A stretch of 64,000 nucleotides of DNA. Origin: Lithospermum erythrorhizon. Taxonomy: Eukaryota > Streptophyta > Magnoliopsida > Boraginales > Boraginaceae. Below are positions 25,693 to 38,409 of the stretch, one piece after another. The translations under genes were made by a program, and so were the position numbers. The stretch spans positions 248,001 to 312,000 of the forward strand of contig JADFUC010001333.1 of assembly GCA_019722365.1 (NCBI GenBank). Direction: 5' to 3'. The notes under the pieces were generated by a model, which had not been told where the DNA came from, did no database searches, and was given only the letters and a program-made list of their open reading frames with translations. How positions within the stretch are numbered: position 1 is the stretch's first letter; the number at the start of each line of letters is the position of its first letter.

Positions 25693-27110
25693 ATCCGCTT
25701 ATTTTTCAAAAAATATGGGAGTATTTATAGGCTTTTCGAATTAGATTAGGATTGGTCGGTTCATTTCGGTGGATCGTGATCTTGAGCGTTGATTTTGAGG
25801 CATGATGGGACCGTCGGATATTTTACTGTAGCTTCTCCAGAATATGGAGTTGGCTATTTAGGCTTTTAGGTCAAAAATAGATTTATTTATTGACCCGGCA
25901 TTTTCACTTGCTTCTTTAATTTAAGCGCGTCTTTCGGAAAGCACTGATACATGTTTAAATTAAGAGTTTTTGTTGATGTATAATTTAACCTAAAATTAAT
26001 ATCGAGGTCCTTGAATCCGGGGAACCCTATTATTTTTCTTACCGACAGGGATTTAATTCGAAAACCCGGGTGAACTAATCAACTTGATGTAATGTGATCG
26101 GTTAAAAATTAATTCAATTAATAAATCACTTGAAAATAATTTTAATTAATTAAAATTTCACTATCTACAGACGGCTTGATATTTTTCTTCAAGAAATTAA
26201 GGATTATACTATTGATTTTATTGATCATGTCAGATCGACATATTATCGTTCCAAATTGGACATCCAATGGCTTCAATTTTAATTTTATTATATATATATA
26301 TATATATACATAATTGTGCCTAAGCATGCTATAAATAGTGTAGTATTCTCCTTATCGTTATAGTATTATATTCATCTTTGTTTTCCTCCGAAAGAATTCA
26401 TCATCAAACATAATTCACTACCAAAATTAAAATTCGTCGTGAAGGTAAAAATTACTTTATTAAAGAGATTGAGTTAATATTATTAATATACCCTAAAAAT
26501 ATACTTTATCCACAAAAATACTTTCATGTCATGAAAGCAAAAAGAAATCTTTATTAAAGGATAAAAGTGGAAGATCAGGAATAAAAGTTAAACAGAAAAT
26601 TTTGATGCATGCTTGCCAAGTAAAGTGGGAGACGGAGGGAGTATTATTGATTAGAATCTCTAACAAGATATCACTAGACTACAAATCTATAATTAATCTT
26701 ATTATTTGGAAATGTTTTGAGGAATCGTGATTAGGAGAAAGGAGTAGGAAAATAACACTAGTTTTACCTCTTATTTAGTGCGCTTGATTAATATGGAATC
26801 TTTCAAATAGCACTCACTTGCGAATTGTCTAAAATAGCAAATTAAAATCTAGCGCTCTTGGCTTCTCGATATTATCCCGCCTCGGCTGCCCCGTCCCAAT
26901 ACCTCTGGCCTACTTTAAGCCTTCTGTAACGCCTGGCACCACAAATAGCCTTTTTAAGCAGTAAATTTGAAAGCACTGCCGCTGAGTGAAATCGAACCAC
27001 AACTGACTAAAAATAAAATTGTAGAAGCACGGGGAGAATTCGACGAGATTCTTGTAGCGAGGGTTCAAAGGGAGTGATGGGGGTTCTTGAAAAATTCCGA
27101 TTTAGGGGGT
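25693..27110. other. intergenic DNA, AT microsatellite and an eroded MITE end
   Basis: No gene was seen. A (TA)n tract lies at about 26,287-26,308. A Stowaway-like terminus GAGACGGAGGGAGTATT lies at about 26,629-26,645 without a visible partner. Confidence 0.4.
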
Positions 27111-27119
27111 GTTAGAGGC

Positions 27120-27312
27120 GGGTGAGGAAGGGAGATCGCTTGATGGAGGAGGAGAAGGGGAGGGAAGGAGGAGGAAGGGGGAAGGGGGTGCAAATTGGGC
27201 AGCGATTTGGGGGAAGGGGTAGGGTGGAGTTGGGGGGAGGGTGGCGGGTTGGGTTGTGGGATAGTTGGGGGGTGGGGTGGCGGTGGGGCAATGGGGTGGT
27301 GTGGGGAAAAGA
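27120..27312 (+). repeat. G-rich, strand-asymmetric low-complexity tract
   Basis: About 190 bp are composed almost entirely of G, with A and T, on the plus strand. Many GGG-GGGGGG runs occur, for example between 27,209 and 27,240 and 27,259 and 27,303. The open frames on both strands (76-78 codons) follow from the composition and are not evidence of a gene. The run spacing is compatible with G-quadruplex formation. Confidence 0.7.
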
Positions 27313-27984
27313 TGAGTGTGCCATTTTTAATAAATGGTATTTAGACATGTGATAGAGGAGGGGTGCTATTTATACAAAAGATTTAAATTAAGTGCTAGAA
27401 ATTAAAGAAATGTCAAAAGAATGCTATTTTCCCAATTTTAATCAAAGATTTATCCTGGACACGCGCATGCATGTCTATCTACATCAATATTTTTCTGGAT
27501 ACTTCTATTTGTGAATAATTTACTCCAATTGATAGCTTATTTTTTCATCAGTTTCTTTATGGGATATTCTCGATGTGAAAGCAATGAGGGCGGCGTAGAT
27601 AATTATAGCTTGTTTCATTTTCAATGTCCGAAAGTAACAATGTAATATTGTGACATCTTAGTAATATTAATACCCTTAAATCTCAATAAACATTAGCTAT
27701 TTGATATTTTATGTAATGCAGGTCCTGATTTAATTAATTTTTTGGTGCACTAATAAAATATCTACTTCTAGTAATAAAAGGATTAACTGAGTTTGTACAG
27801 CTACAATTTTCGTCTCATCTATGGTGTGCATAAAATTGTTATACTCTTGCTTCAAGGATTGTACCACAGTCTGAGAACGAAACTTTGCTGAAAAGAGATG
27901 GTATTTGTATTTTCACTTGGCTCATTCTTCAAAATTAAATTAGAATAATATCGTAAACAAGTCGAGTTAATTTTCATAAACTAA
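27313..27984. other. intergenic DNA, nothing recognised
   Basis: Moderately AT-rich sequence with no coding, RNA or repeat signature that I can name. Confidence 0.4.
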
Positions 27985-28330
27985 ATAAATTTTGATCATT
28001 TGGATTAATTCGAACATTCGTAGCTTAATCAAGTTGAAATCAATCAATTTCTAATTAGGGTTCATGATTGACAAATTGGGAAAGTGTAGAGAAAAAGAGG
28101 GTAGATTGAATTTATTTGTAACTTTTGTATATTAGAAATGAATCACTCGATTCAGACGAGAATTGGCCACAAAAGACTCTATTTGCTCTGAGTGTCCTGA
28201 AACTAACAAATAATGTAACTAAGCTTACTTCTCGAAGAATCAATAAATCGTTCATTTCAAATGGTCATAGTCCATTGGATCCAGCTGCTCGGATCCGTGA
28301 GTGACCCGACTTCCAGAGCTCCTCGCTTCA
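27985..28330 (-). repeat. 3' LTR of the split copia element
   Basis: It shares collinear blocks with 43,567-43,915: AATTTTGAT(C/T), GTAGCTTAATCAA, TTTCTAATTAGGGTTCAT, AAAGTGTAGA, TTGTAACTTTTG(T/C)ATATT. A weaker GGATC..GAGTGACCCGACTTCC block pairs with GGATCCATCAGTGTTGACTT. Boundaries are approximate. Confidence 0.7.
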
Positions 28331-28469
28331 CTTTAAATTCTTTCAATTCCCTTGCCCATTACGTCCCTGAGATGAGGCCAGGTTGTAAGAAGCTCATCTT
28401 AGAGAGAAAAGGAAAGAATATTGGCGCGGTGGGGCTTTGTGAGTAAAAGACATCCCGGCCAATTTGGTC

Positions 28470-29543
28470 TTTGGTGGTAGGCTGTGTTGGTTTAATGATG
28501 CTGCTTGTAGTGATCCCTAACAAGGTGACAATCAAGCTCTATGTATTTGGTGCTCTCATAGAAGTAGGATTCTACATCGTGTGGATTCTTGATTGGTTGT
28601 CATGCTGACCCTGATAGGTTGAGAACGCAGAATAGCGTACATCAGCAAACAAGTAGTTCAGCCATTTTAATTCTAAGCGTATCTGAAGACTCTTACAGCC
28701 ATTACGTAGAGCTTTTAGAACCTGATATTTACTTCTTTGACTTTTTGGGGGATTAAGAAAGAACTGCCTAACATGATGTTTGCTTAGCCCGATAATGGAC
28801 CTCTTTGTGATCTTGTGACCTAAATATGGGGCCTCTGGTGAGATCGGGAGCTGGCTAGAATAGAAAAGACCATGAGATGTAGTACCCACGAGATACACCA
28901 TGGCATAATCTTTGCGTTCAATGAATTGTAGGTTGTTGCATAAACTCACTTAAATGATGAAGCTGCGTATTGGGTAAATCGAGGGCAATCTAGATATAAA
29001 ACAACTTCCCGCTGATCTCTGTGCTTGTTAGGATCTTCCATCAAAGGAGAATTAGGGTCATAAGCCTGCCAGTCAACTTGTAAAGGTGTGGCTGCAACTG
29101 TACACTTCTCCATATTAAGATCCTTGAAGACATTATTAATGTATTTAGTCTATGTCAAGTACATCCTGAGTATGATCTTGCAATTTGTATTCCTAGAAAA
29201 TACTTGGCTTCTCCAATGTTCATAATAGTGAACTTTTGATGCCAAAAAGTCTTGATTTCCTCAATGTCATCCAAAGATGCTCCAGCTAGCACAATATCAT
29301 CAACATAAACCACTAACACCATAAACCTAGTGGAATCCTTTAACACAAACATATAATTATCATGATAAGACTATTTGAAGCCATACTTTGCCAGTTGAAG
29401 AGTGAACTCTTGATTCCACTGTCATGAGACTTGTTTAAGGCCATACAGTAATCTGGTGAGTTTGCAAACTTGGCCTGGCTTAGCTTTAGTATAACCCTCA
29501 GTAACTTGCATATACACTTCTTCGTCAAGGTAACTTTATTAAG
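28470..29543 (-). pseudogene. copia reverse transcriptase (C-terminal part) and RNase H
   Basis: From 29,540 downward the minus strand gives LDEEVYMQVTEGYTKAKPGQ, VCKLTRLLYGLKQ and YGFKQS in shifting frames. It then gives an open frame at 29,352-29,155 with the catalytic VYVDDIVLAG motif and IGEAKYFLGIQIARS. RNase H/terminal pieces follow, such as ADVRYSAFSTYQ and STKYIELDCHLVRDHYK near 28,620-28,490. The reading is broken in at least four places. The polymerase YVDD is intact, but the upstream half is 10 kb away beyond the Athila insertion. Confidence 0.85.
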
Positions 29544-30667
29544 TGTCACAATATATAGTGTTTGCTTGAGGCCCTGAGTAAATGGCAGTGGTATTTTTCA
29601 CACTTTAATCGATATAATTTGCGCTTGTTTAGATTTATTTGAGTTTAGCGGGTTATCGGTTAAAGTGAAGGAATCGGGCCTTGAATTGAAGATATGGCTT
29701 GATCCACTAAGAGTTACATGAGTCGTGATCCAGAATAAGGGATTAGGTCCGTCACTATTAGGTTATGAAGCACTATAAAGGAGAAGTTAGCAGAGTAAGA
29801 AGGATATATTTTGAGGAAAATTAAAAGTTGTCGAGCTTTTGTGGCGCCCATTGGAAAGTTGAGGATTTGATTTCTTTTTAATTTGGTTTGAGTATATTTT
29901 TAATTCAAGAGTTATTTTTTTATTGTTAAGGATGAATGCTATTCAATTCCATGTATTTATTTATGTCTTTTATTATGAACTAATTTTATTATTAGTCGGG
30001 AACCGTGATAATAATTGGATGGGATGATTTAATTTTCTTGGAGTTAATTTTTACATTTTTAGATTTCATAATTAGAATTATTGTGCATAATTAGTATTTA
30101 ATATCTTGATATCAATATTAAGTCGTTCATATAAGTGATTAATTGCTAGAAATAGGGTTATTAAGCAGGAATTGATAATCGAGAACATGTTTCCTTTACC
30201 GTAGAGATATAGGTAATGCGGTAATGCAATTTAATAAGCATAAGTTATAGAAAAGATCTCTATTTTAAGCTATCATGAGATATAGTTGGTTTCTTAGGAG
30301 ACTTAATTGGTGTAATATCGATTGTATAGGAATGCTTTTTGTTATGAACTAATAAGTAACTACTTAGTTAAATTGAATCACGGCGATCAAATAATATCAT
30401 GTGCCTGACTTTAGCGCCCGGAATATTAAGTACGATCCACTACTTTTTGCATTGATTAGTTTAGTTAATTTAAGTTACGAGTCAATTTAGTTAAAAGTGA
30501 TCTAGATAAAGATTCTTATTTAATTATTGGTTAATTAAGGGATTAAAGAAAAGACCTAGTATTTGTATATTGGAATTTGTGAGGGCGATGCTGGATTATA
30601 CATTCGTTATATTATGACAGTTTCGACCGGACTCGACCGAACATTAAATTGGTGTTGTTACATCAGA
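29544..30667 (+). repeat. 5' LTR of the Athila-like element
   Basis: It matches the right LTR in order: CGATATAATTTGC, GGTTATCGGTTAAA, GGGCCTTGAATTGAAGATA, the CTATAAA(A)G TATA region, TATTGTTA(A)GGATGAATGC, and TTATTATTAGTCGGGA(A)CCG. The first ~50 bp are degraded. Confidence 0.8.
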
Positions 30668-31179
30668 GATTGGCGCTTGGTTACCAAATTTCGATACTAA
30701 TAGTTTAATTTCGGTTCATAGCAGCTAGTTTTATTATATTATTGTTTTAGCTAAGGAATTTGCTCTTTTTTATTATATTATTGTTTTAGTCTTTGTGACC
30801 AGCTCACATCATTGTGGAGAATTGTTTCTTTGATCGAGAGATTGAGAAAACTTTGACTAGGAAAACTAAGTGCGAGACTCGAGAAGAAGAAGCGGCTACC
30901 AAGTTCATCTACCATGGCCAATAACCAATCTTTTGGCCAGTGATTGATATTCGTAGGGATAGCGATGACTGGTGCCTCGGACTTTGAGGGATTATGCATT
31001 GCCCTCGTTAGAGGGGGTTGGCACCTTTCAATAACACGGGGCGCACTTGATCAGTACGACAACTTTGAGGTTGAAGCACCTTGATCAACATGTGAAGAAT
31101 CAGCCAATGAATTCGATGGCACGGGTCATGAGGCCTAATGAACATCTAGTAAATTTAAGCGGAGATAGCGGCTATTCCA

Positions 31180-32450
31180 AGTGATCAATGGTGTTCCGGT
31201 GGGTTCACATCACGACTTTTATTTCCTTTCATCTGGGAGGAAGCGAAGGTGGTGGAATGCTTTCAAAATCCTACGAATGTGACAGCGTGGGAGGCGAAGT
31301 GGTGCAAAGTTTTAGCAGAATGTTTTCCACGCGTCAAAATCCACCAAATTGAAGAATGACATTGTGTGTGTGTTTCAGCCAGATGGCGATGAGATGGTTG
31401 GTGAGGCTTGGGAGCGGTTTCAAGGTCTACTGAGAGAGAAGTGTCCCGATCACATAGCTTTCCCAGGCCTTATTTGGTGCGAGCCTTCACATGTGGGTTG
31501 ACGCTGAAACACTCGTCTCTTATATTAGATGTCTGCTTTGGAGGCGTTTGATAAGAAGGCATCGATGAAGCTTATATATCTTATTGGAGGAATTGTACGC
31601 TGTCAGCGCGGCCCAGTCCTCGGTACGTACTGGTAGAGTGAAATTTGGGGTCCTTGATATTGATGAAGACAAAGGTAAGGCAGCAATTCGCTCCTGGCGA
31701 TTGATTAGAGCGACTTCTACGATGGACATGGTGGGCAAGGATCGCGAGAATATGGTTTCACTTGTGTACTCTGTAGTGGTAATAAATGATACTACATCTT
31801 TGTCTTGGAGGCCTACGAGGAGCAGAGTTCGATATGCATCAATTTCAATCGGCAATGAGAATGGTGCATTCTCCGATAACTACAATAATAATTGGAGGAA
31901 CACTTTGATTCTCTTGGAGTAACAACCAAATGTAATGAGACCACCAGGATTTCAAGATCAATCCAAATTTCGAAACTTTGAAGAGTCCCGTTGGACCAGA
32001 TTGAGGGAGTTGTGCTTTCAGTGGTGGGAAAAAAGACTTGAGAATAGGGATCTTGCCGAAGTGTAGAGCAACGGTGGGCCGGATTAGGCTGAAGCATTGA
32101 ATAATAGAAATGTGGGTTCCGCTTCGAGCAACTGCGAAAGAACCCACGAGAACATGCGCGTACCGTCGCTTTCTTGATAGGTAAAAGTTTAGAGGTTGGT
32201 CGAGCACTTTCACGAGCGACCACAGGGGAGAAGCGTCGACCCGGCGGGAAGTTTGCATTGATAAAATCTAACATTTCTAAATATGTCAGCCCCATTCACT
32301 TACCTGAAACTGAAAAATACAGTACTCAATTTTCTAAATTTCTTGATATGTTTAAAAAGTTGCATATTAACATTCCTTTGGGGAGCCGAAGCGATTCGAC
32401 TATCGCGAAGTTTATGAAAGATGTTTTATCCAAGAAAGCGATTTGAGGAA
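31180..32450 (+). pseudogene. Athila gag-protease region, decayed
   Basis: Broken plus-strand frames show gag-like pieces: GEAWERFQGLL-type wording around 31,400-31,440 and LLEELYAVSAAQSS at about 31,577-31,619. At 32,310-32,446 KYSTQFSKFLDMFKKLHINIP is followed by IAKFMKDVLSKK, which matches the conserved linker before the Athila protease. No intact frame longer than 112 codons remains. Confidence 0.7.
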
Positions 32451-33479
32451 CATGAAGCGGTCTTAATGGTAGAAGAGTGTTCATGATAATCCATATAACA
32501 TGAGATTAAAGATCGGGGAGGTTTCTGATCCACGTACAATGAAGTGGCATTGAATTTGAGTAAAGCGTTATGTGATTTAGATTTTGAAGTATCGATTTGA
32601 TGCGCTTTTGTCGGTATAATAAGCCGGGTTGGAGTTTAGGGAGGTCAAAGTACCACCATTTTGCTGCAATTAGCCGATAGATTACATTGTGTACCCGTAT
32701 GGTGTCCTTGAAGATGTTTTTGGTTAAAGGCCAGACCAGTTCATGTACCTTTGTTGATTTCGTTTATTTCGATATGTCCGAAGATCGAAATCCTTATTGC
32801 TAGGTGTTGGCCCTTTTCTGGCTACCGCTGAACCCATATTTAGTGTTCATAGGGGATGAGGTCATCTTAAGAGTGGGAGGAGCAATTGTTTGCACGACAT
32901 GCATAAAGTCGCTCTAAGGATTCCATGACCAACACGGAATGATTGTTTTTTGATTGATGTGATTGATACGTTAGGAGTGCAACATGCCTTTCAAAGTGAG
33001 TTGAAGTCTCGGACAGTAGAGTTATGTCTATGAATACTAAAGGGAGAAGCTTTTGTCATCGAAAACTTATTATCATTGGTAGCATATATATGGATGCGGG
33101 CCGCCTGCGTTATACTTGGTAGAGAAGCGTTATGAGGAACTAGGACACGATTATGTCCAAAGTTGATACCATCATTGAAAAACCTCTGCCGCCCAGGTTG
33201 AAGGCTTTGCACTTATATATAAATATGCTTTTTCTTAAATGGCACTAATGAATTACCTGTTATTATTTCTTCTTTGTTGAGTGAGAGGTGCGGGGAAGAA
33301 AAACTTCCCAGTATTACTTGGAAACCTGAAACAGTTGGACAATAGCGGTGCCAAGTGCCGGCCACTTCCCCTTGTGCATGCATCGAATACTACTTGAGGA
33401 TGGTGCCAAATCGTATCCAAGCTTTCGAGGCGATTAAATCCTAATCTCAAAGAGTGGTAAAAATTTGAAATTCTCGAGC

Positions 33480-34680
33480 TTACGGATGCGGGAATATAAT
33501 TTATCTATTCGAGATAGTGCTTGGGTGAGTCGGTCTGAGTTGTACCAAAAGAAGAGTATTAATGGTTAAAAATGATAAAAAGAAATGAATTGATACCCTT
33601 TCTAGAGCATCAGTGAAATTTGGAGAATGTGTATTGAGCTTAGGAAGTTAATCTTTAATGGAAGGACCGTTTCACCACCATTTATTGATCAAATGCTAGA
33701 AAAATTAGGCGGGTATCCGTTCTTTTTTTAGATGGATATTCGAGGATACAACCAAATTGTGGCTCTGAGGATGGGAAAAAACAACATTCTTTATCCCGTA
33801 TAGTACACATTCGCTTTTTAGGCGGAATAGATTTAAGGTATGTTCGTACTCCGGCCGCGATTTAATTATTCTGTTAAAACATTGAAGTACATGAAGGTCT
33901 TTATGGATGATTTTTTGTTTTTGGATCCTCTTTTGATGAGTGTTTGATTAATCTTGAACTTGTTATGAAGCGTTTGGCAGGGAAGTAATCTTGGTGGGAA
34001 AAGTGTCTTTATGGGTTCAGAAGGGGATAGTGCTCGGAGTGCAGGAATTTCCTCTAGAGGAATAGAGGTTGATAAGCAGGTGAGATATAGTGAAAAGTTA
34101 CACTCACGAAATGTGTATTCAAAGATGTAAGAGTTTCTTGGTAGGTATGGGGTTTTTTATCGTTTAAGGATTTTTTAATATCTAAGCACTTTGTGTAGAT
34201 TTTGCTTGTTAAGGATGCATCTTTCCATATGACTATTGAGTGTATGGGGCTTTTAATATATTGAAGCATAAACTTATTTACGCTCCTAGTGGTTACTTTG
34301 ATTGAATGACCCGTTTGAAATTATTAATGCGTCTGAGTGATTATGCCAGGTGGTCAGGTGCTCGGGACAGAAAAAAGCAGGAAAGGTGACTTCAGGTATT
34401 TTACTATGCGAAACCGAAATAACCCATTGATGCTCAGCGCAATTACGCTCTCTTGAGAAGGAGTTGCTTCTTTGTTGTTTTTGCTTTGGATAAGTTTCCA
34501 GATCATATTTGATTGGATCTCGTGTAGTTGTACTCACCGACGATCATCTTTGCATTCAAAATGTTTCTTTCAAAAAAAGAAAATGCTGCAACTGGGTTGA
34601 TAAGATGGATACTTTTACTTCAAATTCGACCTAGAAATTAAGGACAAAAGCGGGTTACGAGAAGCCAACGGTGGCGATCA
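33480..34680 (+). pseudogene. Athila reverse transcriptase and RNase H, decayed
   Basis: Recognisable pieces in order are WRMCIELRKL (about 33,620), FIDQMLEKLGG (~33,681-33,711), DIRGYNQIVAL (33,735-33,765), and VFMDDF (33,899-33,916, the catalytic aspartate pair kept). Then come EFLGRYGVFYR-like RT thumb (34,130-34,160) and the RNase H block NYALS..EL, FDLEI(K)DKSG (34,440-34,655). Many frameshifts and stops. Confidence 0.75.
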
Positions 34681-34949
34681 TTTATCTGAATTGTATAAGC
34701 TGCAGAGCATTAAGGAGACGCTACGATGAACAATTGTTGGTGATACTAAAAATCGATGCTTGGTATGGATTTTTTGTTAATTGCCATATCGATTAGTGGA
34801 ATTCTTGCCGCTTTGAGTTAACATCTGAAGAGCAAAGAGAGAGGCTCTACGATGGCAAACAATATTTTTGGGATGATCCTTGTTCAGGATTACTGTCTTG
34901 ATAATATCGTTAGGAGATTTTGAGATAGAAATTCTTTGACATCCTAGAA

Positions 34950-35990
34950 CATTGTCATGCCCAGAGAGGTAAGGGGCGTTCGGTCCTAGAGCAAATTTAT
35001 GAGTATTTACAATACACGGTTTTATTGGCCTACATTATTCCCCAAGGTTAACTTTTTGTGAGAATCATGTGATCGTTGTGGAGCAGGAGTAATATGTCCA
35101 TAGTGGTGTTACTACCCATCCATTTCTGTTGACTTGTTTGGCGTTTGGGGTGCTTCATTCGTGGGTCCTTTTCCATCTGTCTTTTTCCAATAAGTACATA
35201 CGAGGTAATGGCCGGACATATTATTCCAAGTGGGTGGGAAACTATTTCACGTTTCAAACTAATGATTTGAGGAGGCGGTCATATCTTTCTTAAAAGAAAA
35301 ATGTGTTTACTAGATTTGGACTCACTTAGAGGCTATCATTAGTGATGAAGGTAAACATTTTTGTAATAAGGCTTTAGAGCGTTGCTATATAAATGTGAGG
35401 TAACCCGTAAAAGTTGCATTACCATAATAAAGCCAAACAAATGGACCAATTTGAATTATCTAATAGAGAACTTAAGTGCATTTAGAGAAAGCAATTGATG
35501 CATCTAAGTAAAGTTGGTCTAAAAAGTTAGATGATGCGTTATGGGCATATAGAGCGCATTTAAGACACTATTGGTATGTCTCTACTTATCGTGCTTTGTT
35601 TATGATAGAAGCTTGTCACCTCCCGGTGGAGCTTGAGCATAAAAAAACTGGGCGGTGAAATCTCTAAATTTTGATCTCGAAGGATGCGGTGCAAAAGAGA
35701 TTGATGGATCTCAGGCTTGAAAGAGTTTCGTTTGAGGGCTTATGAAAATGCAAGAGTACAAAGGCCGGGCAGGTTAATCGTGATAAAGAATGCAAGCCTC
35801 GCGAGTTTTCAGGATTGAACCTTGAGTTTTGTTGTTTAATTCGGACTCTGGCTGTTCCCGGGTGAGATTTAAAATCTAAATGAGTACGGGCGTTTACTAC
35901 CCAAGTTTTTTCCACTGTAGTGCGGTGGAAATAACTGTGAGGAGAAGAATTGCTTTTAAAGATTGATGGTGAGCGCTTGAAGCGTTATTA
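34950..35990 (+). pseudogene. Athila integrase, decayed
   Basis: Pieces read FYWPTLFPK (about 35,020), CDRCGA, a VGPFPS-like block (35,162-35,180), ISDEG.HFCNKAL (35,339-35,376), LDDALWAYR-like wording (35,525-35,560), PVELEHK (35,624-35,644), FRLRAYENARVQR (35,724-35,762) and LFPGE. This is the order of the Athila integrase core and C-terminus. The frame is shattered. Confidence 0.72.
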
Positions 35991-36160
35991 TGGTGGACAT
36001 GGAAAGAGTAAATCACGGTGTGGTCGTATTCAGTACCCATTTCGTTGAATGAGAGTGCGGTCCTTCGTCGGGGCTAAAGGCGCGTTAAGCGTGGCCTTTG
36101 TGGGGCTTGACCCGATCTTTTAGATTTATAGTTATTTTATTTCTTAGTTTTTTAGGTGTG

Positions 36161-36450
36161 TATCGAAAAAAAAAAATAAATAAATAAAAAAAATAAAAAA
36201 ATAAAAAATAAATAATAAATAAATAAATAAATAAAGTAAATAAAATTGGGTGAGATTTGAGTGCAGGTGGCGTTTTGGGGCGGTTGGATGCACGGCGGAG
36301 GTCAAATTTTGACCGTCGATGGGCGTTTAATAGGAAAATAATGTGTCAGGCGATTGTGGTTGCCAAGCGGAGGTCAAATTTTGCTATCGATGGGCGTTTA
36401 ATAGGAAATAATGTCATCCGGCCCGATTAGTTGCCAGCGGAGGGAGCAGT
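36161..36450 (+). repeat. AAAT-rich microsatellite followed by a ~72-bp tandem repeat
   Basis: 36,166-36,244 is a poly-A/(AAAT)n tract. Next, GCGGAGGTCAAATTTT starts at 36,295 and again at 36,367, each followed by TCGATGGGCGTTTAATAGGA. A third partial GCGGAGGG starts at 36,437. All of this lies in the Athila 3' non-coding region. Confidence 0.75.
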
Positions 36451-38409
36451 GCCCGGCCGCCCCGAGGTGAGATTTTATTTCAAAAAAAAAATTTTTTTTT
36501 TAATTTTCAATTTTATGTTGGTGAAATTTCCGATTACTTTTGTTGCATTTTTTTTAGTTGGGATTGTTCTTGATTTGCTCTTTTCGTTATGTTTTTTTAT
36601 TTCGACTTTCTTTGTCATTGTGTTTGGAAGCGATACCAGTTAAAGGAATTTGTTTTAAGTATTTTTTTTGAGCATAATTCGTAGTAATTTATTTTACTGA
36701 ATGCCCCATTAGTCATTTAGAGCAAATATTTTTCTATATAGGATGTTTATGGGTTAGATGGAGTTGGGCGCCCACTGCCCAACTTACTTTGTTCAAAATC
36801 AAGCATGCTGCATTTATTTATCCCGAATCACTAGTTTATATTTGAGCAAGTTAGGTATTTCTCTGGAGCTCATGTTTCGGGATCGAGGGCAGATCGGTGT
36901 TATGACGGCCTTTCGTCTGCGAAGGACGGGGTGGATCTTTCGAAGAGGATTGTTAAAGCGATTTTTGTGCCGGTGGACGGCGAGGAGGATCAGCGATGCC
37001 TCCCGTCCCGCATTCTTAGCGATTGCAAGTCACTTGCGCTTAATCGGGGAGAAGTTTTACTTGTCTACTTTTTTATTTCGTATTTATGCATTGAGGGCAA
37101 TGCTAACATTCGAAGTGTAGAGGGGGGTGCGTAATGATTGTCCTTAAGTATATGATAAGTTCGTTTAACTTGGATAAATTGGCGTATCTGGATCCAATAG
37201 TAAATTCTAGCAATAAATTCGATTGATGATTTTTACTGCATGATTGATTGAGTTTTTGACTTGACATTCTTAAATTTGGTGTAATGTTTTGATTGAAGTT
37301 TTGAGTGAATACTTCTTGTTAGTGAATATACCCTACAGTGAAGAGATTTTGTGCCTAATTACATCTTTGGGTTTGCTTTTCTTTGGCGGTGTATTTGATA
37401 CTACTGTCATGTTTTGTATTGCGAGAACTTGTTTTGAATCTTTCCTACTGTTACTTTGTATACTAAATATGATGAAGGCATTTGGAGTTATAATCCCGTT
37501 ATCTACAAAAAGAGCTAACCAGTCATAATATCCTTTCTAAAGAACCCTTGGCGCAAGTGGCGCTTTCTTTTGTGATTATACAGCTTATAAGCCCATAAGC
37601 CTTATTTTTACCATGTTGTCCACTTGGGGAGTGTGTAATTTGAATTATCTATGTTCGAATTGTGGCTTGTTAAGAGTTTGAATTAATCGAGTGTGGGGGG
37701 AAAAGCATTGGAAGATTTGAAAAAAAAAGAGGGAAAAAAGAAAAGAAAAGTGGAGAAGTACCTAGTGAGAAATATGATCTCAAAGTAAAAGAAATTTGTG
37801 TCTCAAAGCGAATTATGAAAAGTGTCTTTGATGTTTATGGGTGTACTTCTATGAAAAAAAAAAAAAAAAAGAACCAAAGGAAAAATATATGCATAAGTAA
37901 TATGGCAAGTGAATGATGAATGCTAAATGAGATGTAGAATGTTGGGTTGAAGGGTGTAGTTGTTTTAGACATCTTTATTTTCAACATGTTAATTCGAGTT
38001 TAAATCTCCTCAAGTATTAAAAAGTCAAAGAGCCAAATATTTATCTATATAGCTGGCTTAAGCCATTCTGACCCATAAAGACCGATTTGCAATGCATTGT
38101 TGATGGCTTGATAGATGTATAACTGAAGCATATGGTAGAAAGCATGATTCGAGAGGGTGGTGTGATTAACCACTTTGATACATTTGAGTGATGTGAGGAA
38201 GTGAGAGGGGTACTAAGGAATTATACACTCGTGAATTGATGATATGCAGCTTAGTAAGTAGGAAGAGCAAACTACTTTCGCGTGATTGATTGTTGTGCGA
38301 GAACTTCGATGATATCTGAAGAACTTGAGATCCTTGGATGTTTTAATTTGTCTAGATTTCCTATGTCATTTGCTTGAGGACAAAGCGGGAGAACTTAAGT
38401 GTGGGGGTG
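36451..38409 (+). other. Athila 3' non-coding region
   Basis: No domain was recognised in the frames at 36,758-37,120 and 37,289-37,528. The text includes TGCATTGAGGGCAATGCTAA and two GTGTGGGGG(G/T) purine tracts (about 37,690 and 38,399). These are typical of the long spacer between integrase and the 3' LTR of Athila-type elements. An 18-A run lies near 37,855. Confidence 0.6.

Noticed and set aside
27112..27352. 76-78-codon frames on both strands in the G-rich tract
   Set aside because: Open only because the composition lacks stop codons; low-complexity Gly/Arg/Trp or Pro/Leu/His products.
31584..32295. Overlapping 90-160-codon frames on both strands
   Set aside because: They overlap the decayed Athila gag-protease region; only the plus-strand pieces match it, the minus-strand frames are shadows.
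36758..37120. 120-codon plus-strand frame
   Set aside because: Lies in the Athila 3' non-coding region between integrase and 3' LTR, with no recognisable domain.
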